Source of the DNA: Mesorhizobium sp. AR07
Lineage (GTDB): Bacteria; Pseudomonadota; Alphaproteobacteria; Rhizobiales; Rhizobiaceae
Direction of reading: 5' to 3'
Assembly (NCBI RefSeq): GCF_024746815.1
Contig: NZ_CP080526.1
Coordinates: forward strand, 248,001 to 312,000
DNA length: 64,000 nucleotides
Shown here: in pieces, positions 1 through 7,405 of the stretch
How positions within the stretch are numbered: position 1 is the first letter of the stretch
Layout of the letters: every line of letters starts with the position of its first letter
Notes under the pieces: model-generated
What the model was told of the DNA's origin: nothing
The model's input: only the letters and a program-made list of their open reading frames with translations
Databases searched by the model: none
Made by a program: the position numbers and the translations under genes

Positions 1-252
1 AGCCGTTCGATATTCCTAAACGGGCTGTTTGGGAGGCTTATCAACGGGTAAAGGCGAACCGGGGTGCAGCCGGGGTCGATGATCAGTCGATCGAAGATTT
101 TGAGCGGGATGTGAAGAACAACCTGTTCAAGCTCTGGAACCGATTGTCATCTGGCAGCTACTTTCCGCCGCCAGTCAAACGGGTCGCGATCAAAAAGCGG
201 CAAGGTGGTACAAGGCCGTTGGGCATTCCCACGGTCTCAGACCGGATTGCGC
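1..252 (+). pseudogene. group II intron reverse transcriptase, internal fragment
   Basis: These 252 bases match 63444-63695 with one visible substitution (gatcgaagat against gatcgaggat). They encode the early part of a group II intron-encoded reverse transcriptase/maturase, with residues such as SSGSYFPPPVKRVAIKK and GTRPLGIPTVSDRIA, which belong to the RT-0/RT-1/RT-2 region. The match stops abruptly after base 252, where unrelated sequence that runs into a recombinase gene begins. The fragment also starts inside the gene, so the 5' part lies outside the window. No catalytic YADD block is present and it cannot be functional. Confidence 0.85.
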
Positions 253-258
253 GAGGTC

Positions 259-999
259 ATGAGATGTCCAGAAAAGGGTCCGCCGAAGGGGCGACGGAAA
301 GTGTATGAATTGAAGGCGTTAGGACATAGCGATTCGCCGTCCGGAAAGGAAGACATTCTGGGACGCAATCATCGTCACTTCCATGCCAAAAACCGCACGG
401 CACTTTACCTGCGCGTCTCCACGCCGGAGCAGAAGCCCGATCTGCAATATGATGGGTTGCATGGCTACGCTGCGCGCGCCGGACTGGAGATCGTCGGAGA
501 CTACTGCGACATTGCGGTGTCAGGCCGCCGCGAGGGACGCCCCCGGCTCAACGCCTTGATGGCGAGTGTTCGTAACCGTGAGGTCGATTGTGTCCTGGTC
601 TGGAAATTCGACCGTTTCGCCCGCTCCACACGTCACCTTCTGATCGCCCTCGAGGAATTCGATCACCTCGGCGTGCGCTTTATCAGCGTTCAGGATCAGA
701 TAGACACCGCAAGCCCCATGGGGCGGGCCATGTTCACCATCATCGCAGCCATGGCAGAATTGGAGTCCTCTTTGATTAGCGAGCGCGTCACCGCTGGAAT
801 GCAGGCGGCGCGATCGCGCGGCAAGCATCTCGGACGGCCAAGTCTCCCAATTCTGTTGGTTGAAGAGATCGAGGTGCTTGCCGCATCAGCCGATCTGAGC
901 ATTCGAAAGATTCAAGAGAAAATCGGAGGAAAAGCCAGTCGAGGCCGCGTTGGTGAAATCGTCAAACGCGTCCGATCGGCAAAAGCGTCGACCGGGTGA
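259..999 (+). CDS. serine recombinase (resolvase/invertase family)
   Basis: This is a small serine recombinase that would cut and rejoin DNA at short crossover sites through a phosphoserine intermediate. The N-terminal catalytic core begins at ALYLRVSTPEQKPD, where the Ser after RV is the nucleophile. It continues with the family blocks VLVWKFDRFARS and MAELESSLISERV and the LGRP motif before a C-terminal helix-turn-helix (ADLSIRKIQEKIGG). The open frame runs upstream into the group II intron fragment, so the native start has probably been lost. ATG at 259 gives about 246 residues, and GTG at 301 is an alternative. Its N-terminal leader is therefore doubtful while the catalytic domain looks intact. 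It could be the recombinase of the mobile unit that brought in the downstream effector-like genes. Confidence 0.8.
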   Translation: MRCPEKGPPKGRRKVYELKALGHSDSPSGKEDILGRNHRHFHAKNRTALYLRVSTPEQKPDLQYDGLHGYAARAGLEIVGDYCDIAVSGRREGRPRLNALMASVRNREVDCVLVWKFDRFARSTRHLLIALEEFDHLGVRFISVQDQIDTASPMGRAMFTIIAAMAELESSLISERVTAGMQAARSRGKHLGRPSLPILLVEEIEVLAASADLSIRKIQEKIGGKASRGRVGEIVKRVRSAKASTG

Positions 1000-1043
1000 A
1001 CTTTTTACACGTACTTTCAATCTACCCCCGCAAGGACTCCATC

Positions 1044-3131
1044 ATGCAAATCAAAACCGCAAGCCTTGGCCCTAACGCGCATCCGCACGACCCGGTTGCG
1101 GGCGACGGATCGTCACCCGCCGACCGCAGCATCGAGATCGAAGCGGGACACGGCAGCGGCACTCTGTGGCCCACGGACGGCACGCAAGCACGCGCGTGCC
1201 CGAGACCGGCTTCGGAAACCACGATGTGCCTCGCGGACCTGCTGTCGATCTCCAGCCAGCGGCCTTCGAGGCCCGAAGTCATACCGGCCATTGTGCAAGC
1301 CGGGGACGATGAAGGCGTCCCGGATTTGCTTCCGCAACCGGCCCGTTCCGGGGCGAGCCAGCCGCGCCTGGCCAATCCCGGCGAAGCGAGGGACGTCGAG
1401 AGCGGGTTGCTCATGCGCGATTGCTCGTCGCGGATCGCCGCCTTCCTGGGCAACCTGTCGGTCGTCCAGGAGCTTCGGCAGTTCGATGACAGCGAGTTCG
1501 TGGGCAAGCTGCGTAACGAACTGGTCACCGAGCCCGGATGTCGAGAGCCGAAGACGCTGCTGGCCGCCATGGGCGAGAAGGTCGATGAACTGCGGTCGCA
1601 CCTGGACAAGCAGGCGTCGACACCAGAGGAGGCGGAGTTCCTGGCAGAGGCCCGGCGCTATCTCGAGCCGGTCATGACCAGCTTCGAGACCGACATCCAC
1701 ACCTTGCAGCACGACGCGAGTGCCGCGAAGCGGATATACCAGGGAGCGCTGACGCTTCTGCTCTACCCCTTGCCGCTCGCCACGCTGTTCACCCAGAAGA
1801 CTGGCACCTACGCTGCGTTCAACATTGCTTCCTACACCTATACGGCGATACAGCTGGTCTCGCTTATGCGACGCCCGACAACGGACGCCAAGCTGTTCAT
1901 GAAGCACGCCATCAACCGGCACAGCCTGGTCTTCTTCATCTCGCTGATCTATGCCGTACCCACCTTCTACGCCAAGGCCGCGCCGCTGCAGCGCAACGCC
2001 GGCTTCGTCGCCGGCGCAGCGGCAGCGCAAGGGGCGATGATGTTCGGCCTGCGGCTGGGGCAGGACCTGATGGACTCGATGCGGCTGCGCTTCAACGGCG
2101 CCTTCAACCGCAGGCGTGATCTTCCCGACGGCTTCAGGGACGCCATTGAGGGAGTCGTGGGCGATCTGCGCGCGGGTCTGAGCAACGTCAACCGCTCCGT
2201 CGGCGAATTCCAGAAGGACCGGCGGATCACGCCGCACATGGATCGGCAGCTCACCTTCTTCAAGCAGGACCTGTCCAGAATCGTGACGGGCCTTGAGCGG
2301 CTCGTAGCGACCGGGACGCGGCAGGAGAGCCCGGTCGCCGCAAGCGATGACCCACCAGGCCCCCTAGAGGCGGTGCGCCGGACCCTGGACGCATCGTTCG
2401 CAAACAACCCCGACCTGAAGGGAAAGCTCGCGCTGGCGACCGTAGCCTTCGCCGTCCTCGGGTCAAACATCGCCCTGATGCGCAACAACGGGCTGGCCCT
2501 ACCTGACTTCATCGCCGATGCGGTCGTCTCGTCGACGTTCCTGCTCCGTGAAGCGCTGAGCCCGCACGTCACGCACGCGGGGATGAACGACAGCGTGAGC
2601 GACACCGTCGGCGGTATGACGATCGGCCTGCCCTTCTCCGTAGCCGCTGTGATGAGCGGCTACATGGACGACCCCAGGGCCAACCCATCGGGCTTCATAG
2701 CCGGGACCGTCGGCTACACGGCGGCCTACCTGCTCTTCGGCCGGGTGGCCGGCGACGTCATGTCCAAGGGCCTCATGGCTACGAGCGGAGCGCTCGGCTG
2801 GGGCCAACAGCAGGCGATCCGACTCGGCCGGAGCGCGATGGCCTTGGGTTTCGAGCTGGTCGCCGGGCACCGCTCGCCGGCTGCAGCGGATGTGCACGAC
2901 GTAGCCGGGGTCGAGATGGCGGGTGTGCCGCATGAGCCGCTGTTCTTCAGCCCCTCACAGCGGGCGTCCGCCGAACGCACCCTGGTCGGCACGCTTGAGC
3001 AGATCGGCGACGAGTGGTACGAGGCGCGCGACGAATGGGAAGGCGAATCGGAGGGGACGGCGGGTAGGGACGACCCCTGGGTCGACGCACCGGCGGAGCT
3101 GCCCATGCAGCCGGCGCCTCAGTCGGAATAA
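1044..3131 (+). CDS. multi-span membrane protein with effector-like N-terminus
   Basis: I do not recognise the family. The frame opens upstream, but ATG at 1044 has an AAGGA ribosome site about 8 bases before it and gives 695 residues. The first ~90 residues are polar and rich in Ser, Pro, Gly and Thr, as in type III secretion signals. The middle and C-terminal parts contain hydrophobic stretches near residues 232-250, 292-312, 318-335, 462-480, 526-540 and 549-566. The C-terminus is acidic (EWYEARDEWEGESEG). It is followed 256 bases later by a XopAI-like effector gene with a Hrp promoter. I infer that it may be a type III effector or a membrane cargo protein of the same mobile block. I found no PIP box directly upstream. 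A general hypothetical membrane protein is equally possible. Confidence 0.55.
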   Translation: MQIKTASLGPNAHPHDPVAGDGSSPADRSIEIEAGHGSGTLWPTDGTQARACPRPASETTMCLADLLSISSQRPSRPEVIPAIVQAGDDEGVPDLLPQPARSGASQPRLANPGEARDVESGLLMRDCSSRIAAFLGNLSVVQELRQFDDSEFVGKLRNELVTEPGCREPKTLLAAMGEKVDELRSHLDKQASTPEEAEFLAEARRYLEPVMTSFETDIHTLQHDASAAKRIYQGALTLLLYPLPLATLFTQKTGTYAAFNIASYTYTAIQLVSLMRRPTTDAKLFMKHAINRHSLVFFISLIYAVPTFYAKAAPLQRNAGFVAGAAAAQGAMMFGLRLGQDLMDSMRLRFNGAFNRRRDLPDGFRDAIEGVVGDLRAGLSNVNRSVGEFQKDRRITPHMDRQLTFFKQDLSRIVTGLERLVATGTRQESPVAASDDPPGPLEAVRRTLDASFANNPDLKGKLALATVAFAVLGSNIALMRNNGLALPDFIADAVVSSTFLLREALSPHVTHAGMNDSVSDTVGGMTIGLPFSVAAVMSGYMDDPRANPSGFIAGTVGYTAAYLLFGRVAGDVMSKGLMATSGALGWGQQQAIRLGRSAMALGFELVAGHRSPAAADVHDVAGVEMAGVPHEPLFFSPSQRASAERTLVGTLEQIGDEWYEARDEWEGESEGTAGRDDPWVDAPAELPMQPAPQSE

Positions 3132-3181
3132 GCAGCCCTGCACGCGTATGGGGTCGGGCGGGATTCCTGAGCGGGAGGGTC

Positions 3182-3258
3182 GGTAGGGATTCGTGTAAGA
3201 AACCTTTACTGACAGCGAGTTAGCTCACTTTTGGCTGTTTTGTACACAAATCCCTGCC
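3182..3258. repeat. imperfect inverted repeat pair, possible cassette ends
   Basis: GGTAGGGATTCGTGTAAG at 3182-3199 is matched at 14 of 18 positions by the reverse complement of 3241-3258. The pair lies between the membrane protein gene and the effector gene and about 42 bases separate the arms. The sequences have the look of terminal repeats of Tn3-like mobile insertion cassettes that carry effectors in xanthomonads, but that is from memory of the type and not a verified match. A separate 16-bp perfect palindrome (AGCCTCTATAGAGGCT) follows at 3260-3275. Confidence 0.4.
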
Positions 3259-3297
3259 AAGCCTCTATAGAGGCTCGAGAATCCCGCGCGTCAATGC

Positions 3298-3358
3298 TTC
3301 GTCGTCCCAGCTATGACTTCGGTGAGCCAGCGCGAATCGGAGAGTTTCTCGCCAAACT
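3298..3358 (+). promoter_or_regulatory. PIP box and -10 element (HrpX-type promoter)
   Basis: TTCGT at 3298-3302 and TTCGG at 3318-3322 are separated by exactly 15 bases, which fits the plant-inducible-promoter consensus TTCGB-N15-TTCGB of Xanthomonas HrpX (and Ralstonia HrpB) regulons. Thirty bases after the box lies CAAACT (3353-3358), which fits the YANNNT -10 motif that accompanies functional PIP boxes at 30-32 bases. The element sits 66 bases before the start codon of the XopAI-like gene. All three features agree in spacing, so chance is unlikely. Rhizobial type III genes normally use tts boxes for TtsI, and I see no convincing one here. Confidence 0.75.
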
Positions 3359-3360
3359 TG

Positions 3361-3381
3361 CTCCTACAGTCACTGTAGGAG
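3361..3381 (+). promoter_or_regulatory. perfect inverted repeat containing the ribosome site
   Basis: Bases 3361-3370 (CTCCTACAGT) and 3372-3381 (ACTGTAGGAG) are perfect reverse complements around one base. The 3' arm contains the Shine-Dalgarno GTAGGAG, six bases before ATG 3388. In the mRNA this would form a hairpin of about nine base pairs that hides the ribosome site. It could limit translation, or it could be a protein-binding palindrome in DNA. Confidence 0.55.
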
Positions 3382-3387
3382 ATCAAC

Positions 3388-4263
3388 ATGGGTCTATGCG
3401 TTTCAAAGCCGAGCGTGGCAGGCTCACCTGAGCATTATGCAGCCCACGCCACAGAGCAGGCCACGCCCTCTACGCCGTCATCTCCCGAGGCGTCCATGTC
3501 ACCCAGCCTGTATGGCTTGGCGTCACTCGGGTCTCCCGGAGCGAGCTCGAGCCGCCGTCCATTAAGTCCACTGCTGGAGTTGAATACCAGCGATCTGGTA
3601 AAGCAAAAAAAGCGACTTTGGCAGCGGATCCAACACGATGGGTCGCAGTTCCGAACCACACCTGAAGAACGAAAACAGTTCAAGACTGCGCTCATAACTC
3701 TTTGGGGCTAACAATCCCGCCCACAGAGGCAGCAGCAGTGGAATGGGATGATGCAAAGAATGGCACAGATGAAGAGGAACCACCCAGAACTCGAACACAT
3801 GGCAACCGAGGATCTCGTGGCGCTGCAGGCATGGACGACGGACGATTATGAAGTAGTACAGGATGTTCTGGAGAAAGAAGCGACGCCCACTGCTCATGGC
3901 CTTGCATTTGCAAAATGCATCATTTCCGCCCTGCACTCGCTTCCCGAAGAATATTCATATCAAGGGACTGTCTTCACCGGCGAAGATCAGTTGCCGGACT
4001 GGGTGTCGGAGCGATACCAAGAAGGAAGCATCACCACGGACCGCCGATTCTTCGCGACCTCAGAAACCAAGAATGCATCCTGGCAAGGAATGGCAGTCGA
4101 GTGGGAAAGCAATTCAACAACTGGAAAACGCATCTCCATGTTTTCAGAGCGCCCGAATGAGCAGGAAGTTCTCTTCCCTCCTGGCACCCGCTTTCAGGTA
4201 ACACGAATTGAAGAGAACGAGACTCATCCCCGCCTGAAGATTTATCAAAGCCAGATCGCGTAG
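3388..4263 (+). pseudogene. xopAI: XopAI-like type III effector (ADP-ribosyltransferase), in-frame stop
   Basis: The N-terminus MGLCVSKPSVAGSP is the N-myristoylation/acylation motif shared by the Xanthomonas effectors XopE, XopJ and XopAI. It predicts attachment to the plant plasma membrane after type III delivery. The C-terminal part has the layout of a mono-ADP-ribosyltransferase: YQGTVFTGE, then RRFFATSE in the place of the STS motif, then PNEQEVLFPPGTRF, the E-x-E loop. The whole frame is 292 codons, close to the ~296 residues I recall for XopAI. A single TAA at 3709-3711 separates residue 107 from the rest, and both halves are in the same frame. Readthrough or internal initiation at 3748 are possible, but the gene is probably inactivated. 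The usual Arg of the R-S-E triad appears to be Thr here. Confidence 0.8.
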
Positions 4264-4570
4264 GCATTCTGAATCGCCCTGGAGAAGTATTCACCAGAAG
4301 TACGGATGTGGGCGGTGTGGATGGTGTTCGAGCGGACTGAACTTCGCAGCAACAGGCTGCTGAAGAATCATCTGCCACGCGAAACGGCAAACGGACGGCT
4401 CGACAAGGGGTTCTCAGTTCACAGGCCAAGCGCGCTGCTGACAGGCAATGCGCTTGCCTGTCAGTTGCGGTCACTTTGTGCCAGTCGCAGCGCTGCGCCA
4501 TGACCCGACTTAAACACCGCCTGTAAGAATATGTCATTAAGTCAGCATGTTAGGCGCGCGCCGGCGCGTG
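4264..4570. other. no gene seen
   Basis: There is no convincing reading frame between the effector gene and the IS1634-like element. The stretch is probably the trailing end of the effector cassette. A TTACCACTACATTTTT string near 4570 recurs in similar form near 6290 at the other side of the IS, in the same orientation. Confidence 0.5.
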
Positions 4571-4595
4571 TTACCACTACATTTTTGGGGTGATC

Positions 4596-6224
4596 TCAGG
4601 CGAGTTGTTCGTCGAGGTTGTGTGGCAGAGCGATGCCAGATGCCTTGAAGACGTTGCCCACTTGGCCCGTAACGTGGGTTCTGGTGGTGACGATGCGACC
4701 ATCCTTTTCGATGGTGGCTTCCTGGAGGCGATCGAGATCGCGTAGGAGCGGCTGCCATTCGGGCGTCAGGCCTTTGGCCCGGCAGAGGCGGCGCAGTTCC
4801 TTGCTGAGTACGAGCCCCAGGAACGAGCAGAACACATGCCCGCGGATGGCGGCATCGGATTGGTGGAAGATCGGCCGGGTATTGAAGGTTGCCTTGGCGG
4901 CGCGGAACAGGCTCTCGACCTCGAGCAAATCGCGATACCGCAGCACGGCCTGGAGCGGGGTCACCTTCGCGTTGGTCCGCACCACGGTGATGCCGTCGTA
5001 CCGGGCTTCCTCGGCAAGCTTGCCGACATCGATCTTGAAGTTCTTGCCGCTGGCCTTGAGGTAACGCCGGTAGGCCGAGTTGCCGACCAGTGCCTTGTCG
5101 CCCTTCTTGAGCTGCGCCTCGAGGCCGGCGATGATCGCCTGGCGGTCGGCCTTGTCCTTCTCGGCCTCGGCGTCATTGCGGCTGACGATGTAGCGGTCTT
5201 TACCGACCTTGACCTCTTTGACCCACAACTGAGTTTCACCACGCTGGCGCTCGAGAACGAGCGGAACCATCGGTGCCGTGTCATTGAGCACGACGTTGTG
5301 GATCACGCTGCTCGAGCGTTCGCGGGCCCCCAGAATGTATTCCATGCCCAGCTTTTCGAGCGCGGCGATGGTATCGGCGCTGATCATGCCGCGATCGGCG
5401 ACAACGCAGGCGCGTGTGACGCCGAAGCGCGTTCGCAGCCGATCGACCACCGGCAACAGGACGGTCACGTCAGCGGTGTTGCCGGGTACCATCTCGGTGC
5501 AGATCGGCCGGCCCTCGGCATCAACGACCAGCGCCAGGATCATTTGCGCCAGATCGGGGCGGAAGTCCTTGGAATGCCCGCGCTTGCCCAGCGTCTCGCC
5601 GCCCGCGCCGTAGAAGGACAACGAGGTGGTGTCCATGAACACAAGGCTGAGGTCGGTGAACAGGTCCTGCCGGCGCGCGAAGAGCTTTTCCTCGATCGCG
5701 TCTTTCACGCAGCGCGCCACCAGCGCGCCTTGCGCCTTTTCGCCGAGTTCCTCGCCCAGCCAGGCCATTGCCCGGTAAAAGTGATGGAGCGCCAGACCCT
5801 CGGCGCCCTCGATACCATAATCGGCCATCCAGTTCGCGCAGTCGCGGTCCGAGCCCGAGACGAACAGCCGATGCAGCGTGCCAACGAACACCGCCCGTTC
5901 CACCGCAAAGCCGAACTGGCGCCCTTCCAGCACCTCTTCCAGCACCTCGCCGATCCCGAGCCGCTCCCACAGCCGCCCGAACAACAGCGGACCGCCGATG
6001 CGGCGAGAGGCAATTCGCCCCGCGTCAATGTCGGACAGGATGAGGCTGCGTTCGCCATGGCGCGCAATCGAGGCCGCCAATCTGTCAAGTTCGCCGCTGG
6101 CAACCAGCGCATCCTTGCGGCCCAGCGCCTTTATCGTGCGCTGGCGAACGGTTTTGCCGTCGCGGACACTTTCCACGAGGTAAAGATAGCGGTGGCCGCG
6201 CGCGACTCTCTCAACGACAAACAT
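4596..6224 (-). CDS. IS1634-family transposase
   Basis: This DDE transposase of the IS4/IS1634 superfamily has about 542 residues, near the usual length. Start MFVVERVARGHRYLYLVES was chosen because this is the conserved family N-terminus, although the frame extends 20 codons further. Recognisable blocks are FMDTTSLSFYG with the first Asp, RACVVADRGMIS with the second, and the late region DLLEVESLFRAAKATFNTRPIFHQ carrying the Glu. It would move the element by cut and paste. The frame is open and appears intact. The gene lies alone within the element between the effector cassette and plasmid backbone debris, and probably helped to assemble the region. Confidence 0.88.
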   Translation of the reverse strand: MFVVERVARGHRYLYLVESVRDGKTVRQRTIKALGRKDALVASGELDRLAASIARHGERSLILSDIDAGRIASRRIGGPLLFGRLWERLGIGEVLEEVLEGRQFGFAVERAVFVGTLHRLFVSGSDRDCANWMADYGIEGAEGLALHHFYRAMAWLGEELGEKAQGALVARCVKDAIEEKLFARRQDLFTDLSLVFMDTTSLSFYGAGGETLGKRGHSKDFRPDLAQMILALVVDAEGRPICTEMVPGNTADVTVLLPVVDRLRTRFGVTRACVVADRGMISADTIAALEKLGMEYILGARERSSSVIHNVVLNDTAPMVPLVLERQRGETQLWVKEVKVGKDRYIVSRNDAEAEKDKADRQAIIAGLEAQLKKGDKALVGNSAYRRYLKASGKNFKIDVGKLAEEARYDGITVVRTNAKVTPLQAVLRYRDLLEVESLFRAAKATFNTRPIFHQSDAAIRGHVFCSFLGLVLSKELRRLCRAKGLTPEWQPLLRDLDRLQEATIEKDGRIVTTRTHVTGQVGNVFKASGIALPHNLDEQLA

Positions 6225-6329
6225 GCCAGCGTTGTTAGCGAATAAATGCCGTAAAATCCATACAAAACAGGGACAACAGCACAAATGTTGTTACCACACA
6301 TTTTCGTGCCGGAAATCCAAGGCAAGTGA

Positions 6330-6713
6330 ATTCAATAGCTTAACGGACAGTGTTCGCCATCCGTTCACCTCCAACTGTTCAAGTTGGGCATGACAGCACC
6401 CGTACGTCCCTGGCGCAGGCAACGCGCACTAAGAGCGGCGATGGCCACCGCCGTACAGATCTACGACCAGGTCACCAACGGCTGCCGGCGATCGCCCATA
6501 GGCTCCGTGAGAATCCCTCGCTAGCGACATCGCAGCCGGCCAGCCCTCCCGCAGGCCCGCTGGGCGCTCTGTAAGTGCTGCCTCTGACCAGCAGCAGGCC
6601 AGCGGCGCTGTGCGAGTTGCATCCTCCTTGCCTGGCTGCGCTGACTTTGCCAATTCACAACCGTCCAGCCTAAATGACGCCGCCGTCCAGTTTGACTGAT
6701 AGCTTTGTCCAGT
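6330..6713. other. no gene seen
   Basis: No reading frame here has convincing composition or a recognisable product. A short string, ggcatgacagca, near 6392 recurs in the resolution-site region of the Tn3 transposon at about 15612. It may be a relic of a related res site, but it is too short to call. Confidence 0.4.
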
Positions 6714-6974
6714 TTATTTAGTGCCGGCGTCCACTTGCTTGGCTGTATGTAGTAACATGCTGACCCCAGCGAGCACGTGGTACTCACTACCTGCTGCGTT
6801 CAGGCCCGCCGAACCGGCAACAATCGCGCCAACGGAAATCGCTCCAACTACGATCCGCCAGACGGCAAAGAACCGAAACCCGTAGCGTCGTTGAGCAAGA
6901 GTGTTGAATTGCACTACTGCGCCCAGCCCAAGGAAGGCTGCAACAGCGATCGCGATATAGGTCAGCGTTTCCAT
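6714..6974 (-). CDS. small two-span membrane protein
   Basis: The predicted protein is 86 residues with a hydrophobic N-terminal helix (TYIAIAVAAFLGLGAVVQF) and a second span (WRIVVGAISVGAIVAGSAGL). The C-terminal end is short and polar. The start ATG at 6974 has GGAGG seven bases before it. I do not recognise a family. A perfect palindrome GTAGCA-TTA-TGCTAC lies 23 bases upstream, and the same palindrome type precedes the antitoxin gene at 10257. I infer that both belong to one plasmid-encoded regulon. It reads downstream from a relaxase tail on the same strand, so it is probably part of plasmid transfer or maintenance DNA. Confidence 0.6.
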   Translation of the reverse strand: METLTYIAIAVAAFLGLGAVVQFNTLAQRRYGFRFFAVWRIVVGAISVGAIVAGSAGLNAAGSEYHVLAGVSMLLHTAKQVDAGTK

Positions 6975-6996
6975 GTTGCCTCCTCGTGCACTTTAG

Positions 6997-7011
6997 GTAG
7001 CATTATGCTAC
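6997..7011. promoter_or_regulatory. palindromic operator, copy 1
   Basis: GTAGCATTATGCTAC has perfect six-base arms around three bases, placed in the promoter position of the small membrane protein gene (start 6974, minus strand). The same arms with a different spacer occur at 10276-10290 before the ParD-like antitoxin gene, which suggests one shared repressor. Confidence 0.65.
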
Positions 7012-7065
7012 CGCGATAGCCGGTGGGTTTCAATGGGTGTGGGCAACGAGGCCTGAACGTCTCAG

Positions 7066-7405
7066 CTACCTACCTTGATCCTGTTCGCGGTCCTGATCCT
7101 TGCGGCGTATATCCGGGAGGGTTTCACCACGCTCTATACGGCCCGCCAAGTCTTCGCGCACCTTTTTGGCTACCCCAGCAGCCGACGCAGGCTGGGAGGC
7201 CGCTACGCGCGCTTCTACGGCCCTCACGTATGCGTAGGAGGGAGCTAAGTCGGGATACTTCGCGACGGCCTGTTTGGCGGGCAGGGACCGGAACGCGTCA
7301 GCCCTGTCCTTCGCTTCCGACGCTTCCCTAGCAGAGCGAAGTGTGGCGGCTCCATCTTTGCCATAGCGAATTTCAACGTCATCGCCGACACGTGGAGGGC
7401 GACCT
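7066..7405 (-). pseudogene. C-terminal tail of a conjugative relaxase
   Basis: On the minus strand a frame ending at 7066 reads FRSLPAKQAVAKYPDLAPSY and, further on, AAGVAKKVREDLAGRIERGE. This resembles the C-terminal tail of large plasmid relaxases with LPD7-type ends (LP-x-x-x-A-V-x-x-x-P-x-L-A-x-x-Y). The N-terminal nicking domain is missing: the frame is cut at about 7405 by the left end of the IS1380 element. It would have been part of a conjugation module together with the TrbM gene to the right. The assignment rests on composition and motif only. Confidence 0.5.

Noticed and set aside
1022..2237. Long open frames on the minus strand opposite the membrane protein gene
   Set aside because: They have the Arg/Gly/Ala-rich composition of high-GC shadow frames, no ribosome site and no recognisable motif; the plus-strand frame has hydrophobic segments and a good start.
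3290..3365. Possible tts box (TtsI site) before the XopAI-like gene
   Set aside because: Fragments such as TTTCTCGCCAAACT resemble part of the tts consensus, but the spacing is off by one or more bases, while the PIP box and its -10 element fit exactly.
4836..6245. 469-codon plus-strand frame opposite the IS1634 transposase
   Set aside because: The minus strand encodes a complete recognisable transposase; the plus-strand product shows only shadow composition.
6371..6400. Short match (ggcatgacagca) to the resolution-site region at 15612
   Set aside because: Twelve bases are too few to call a res relic, and no resolvase or inverted structure surrounds the copy at 6371.
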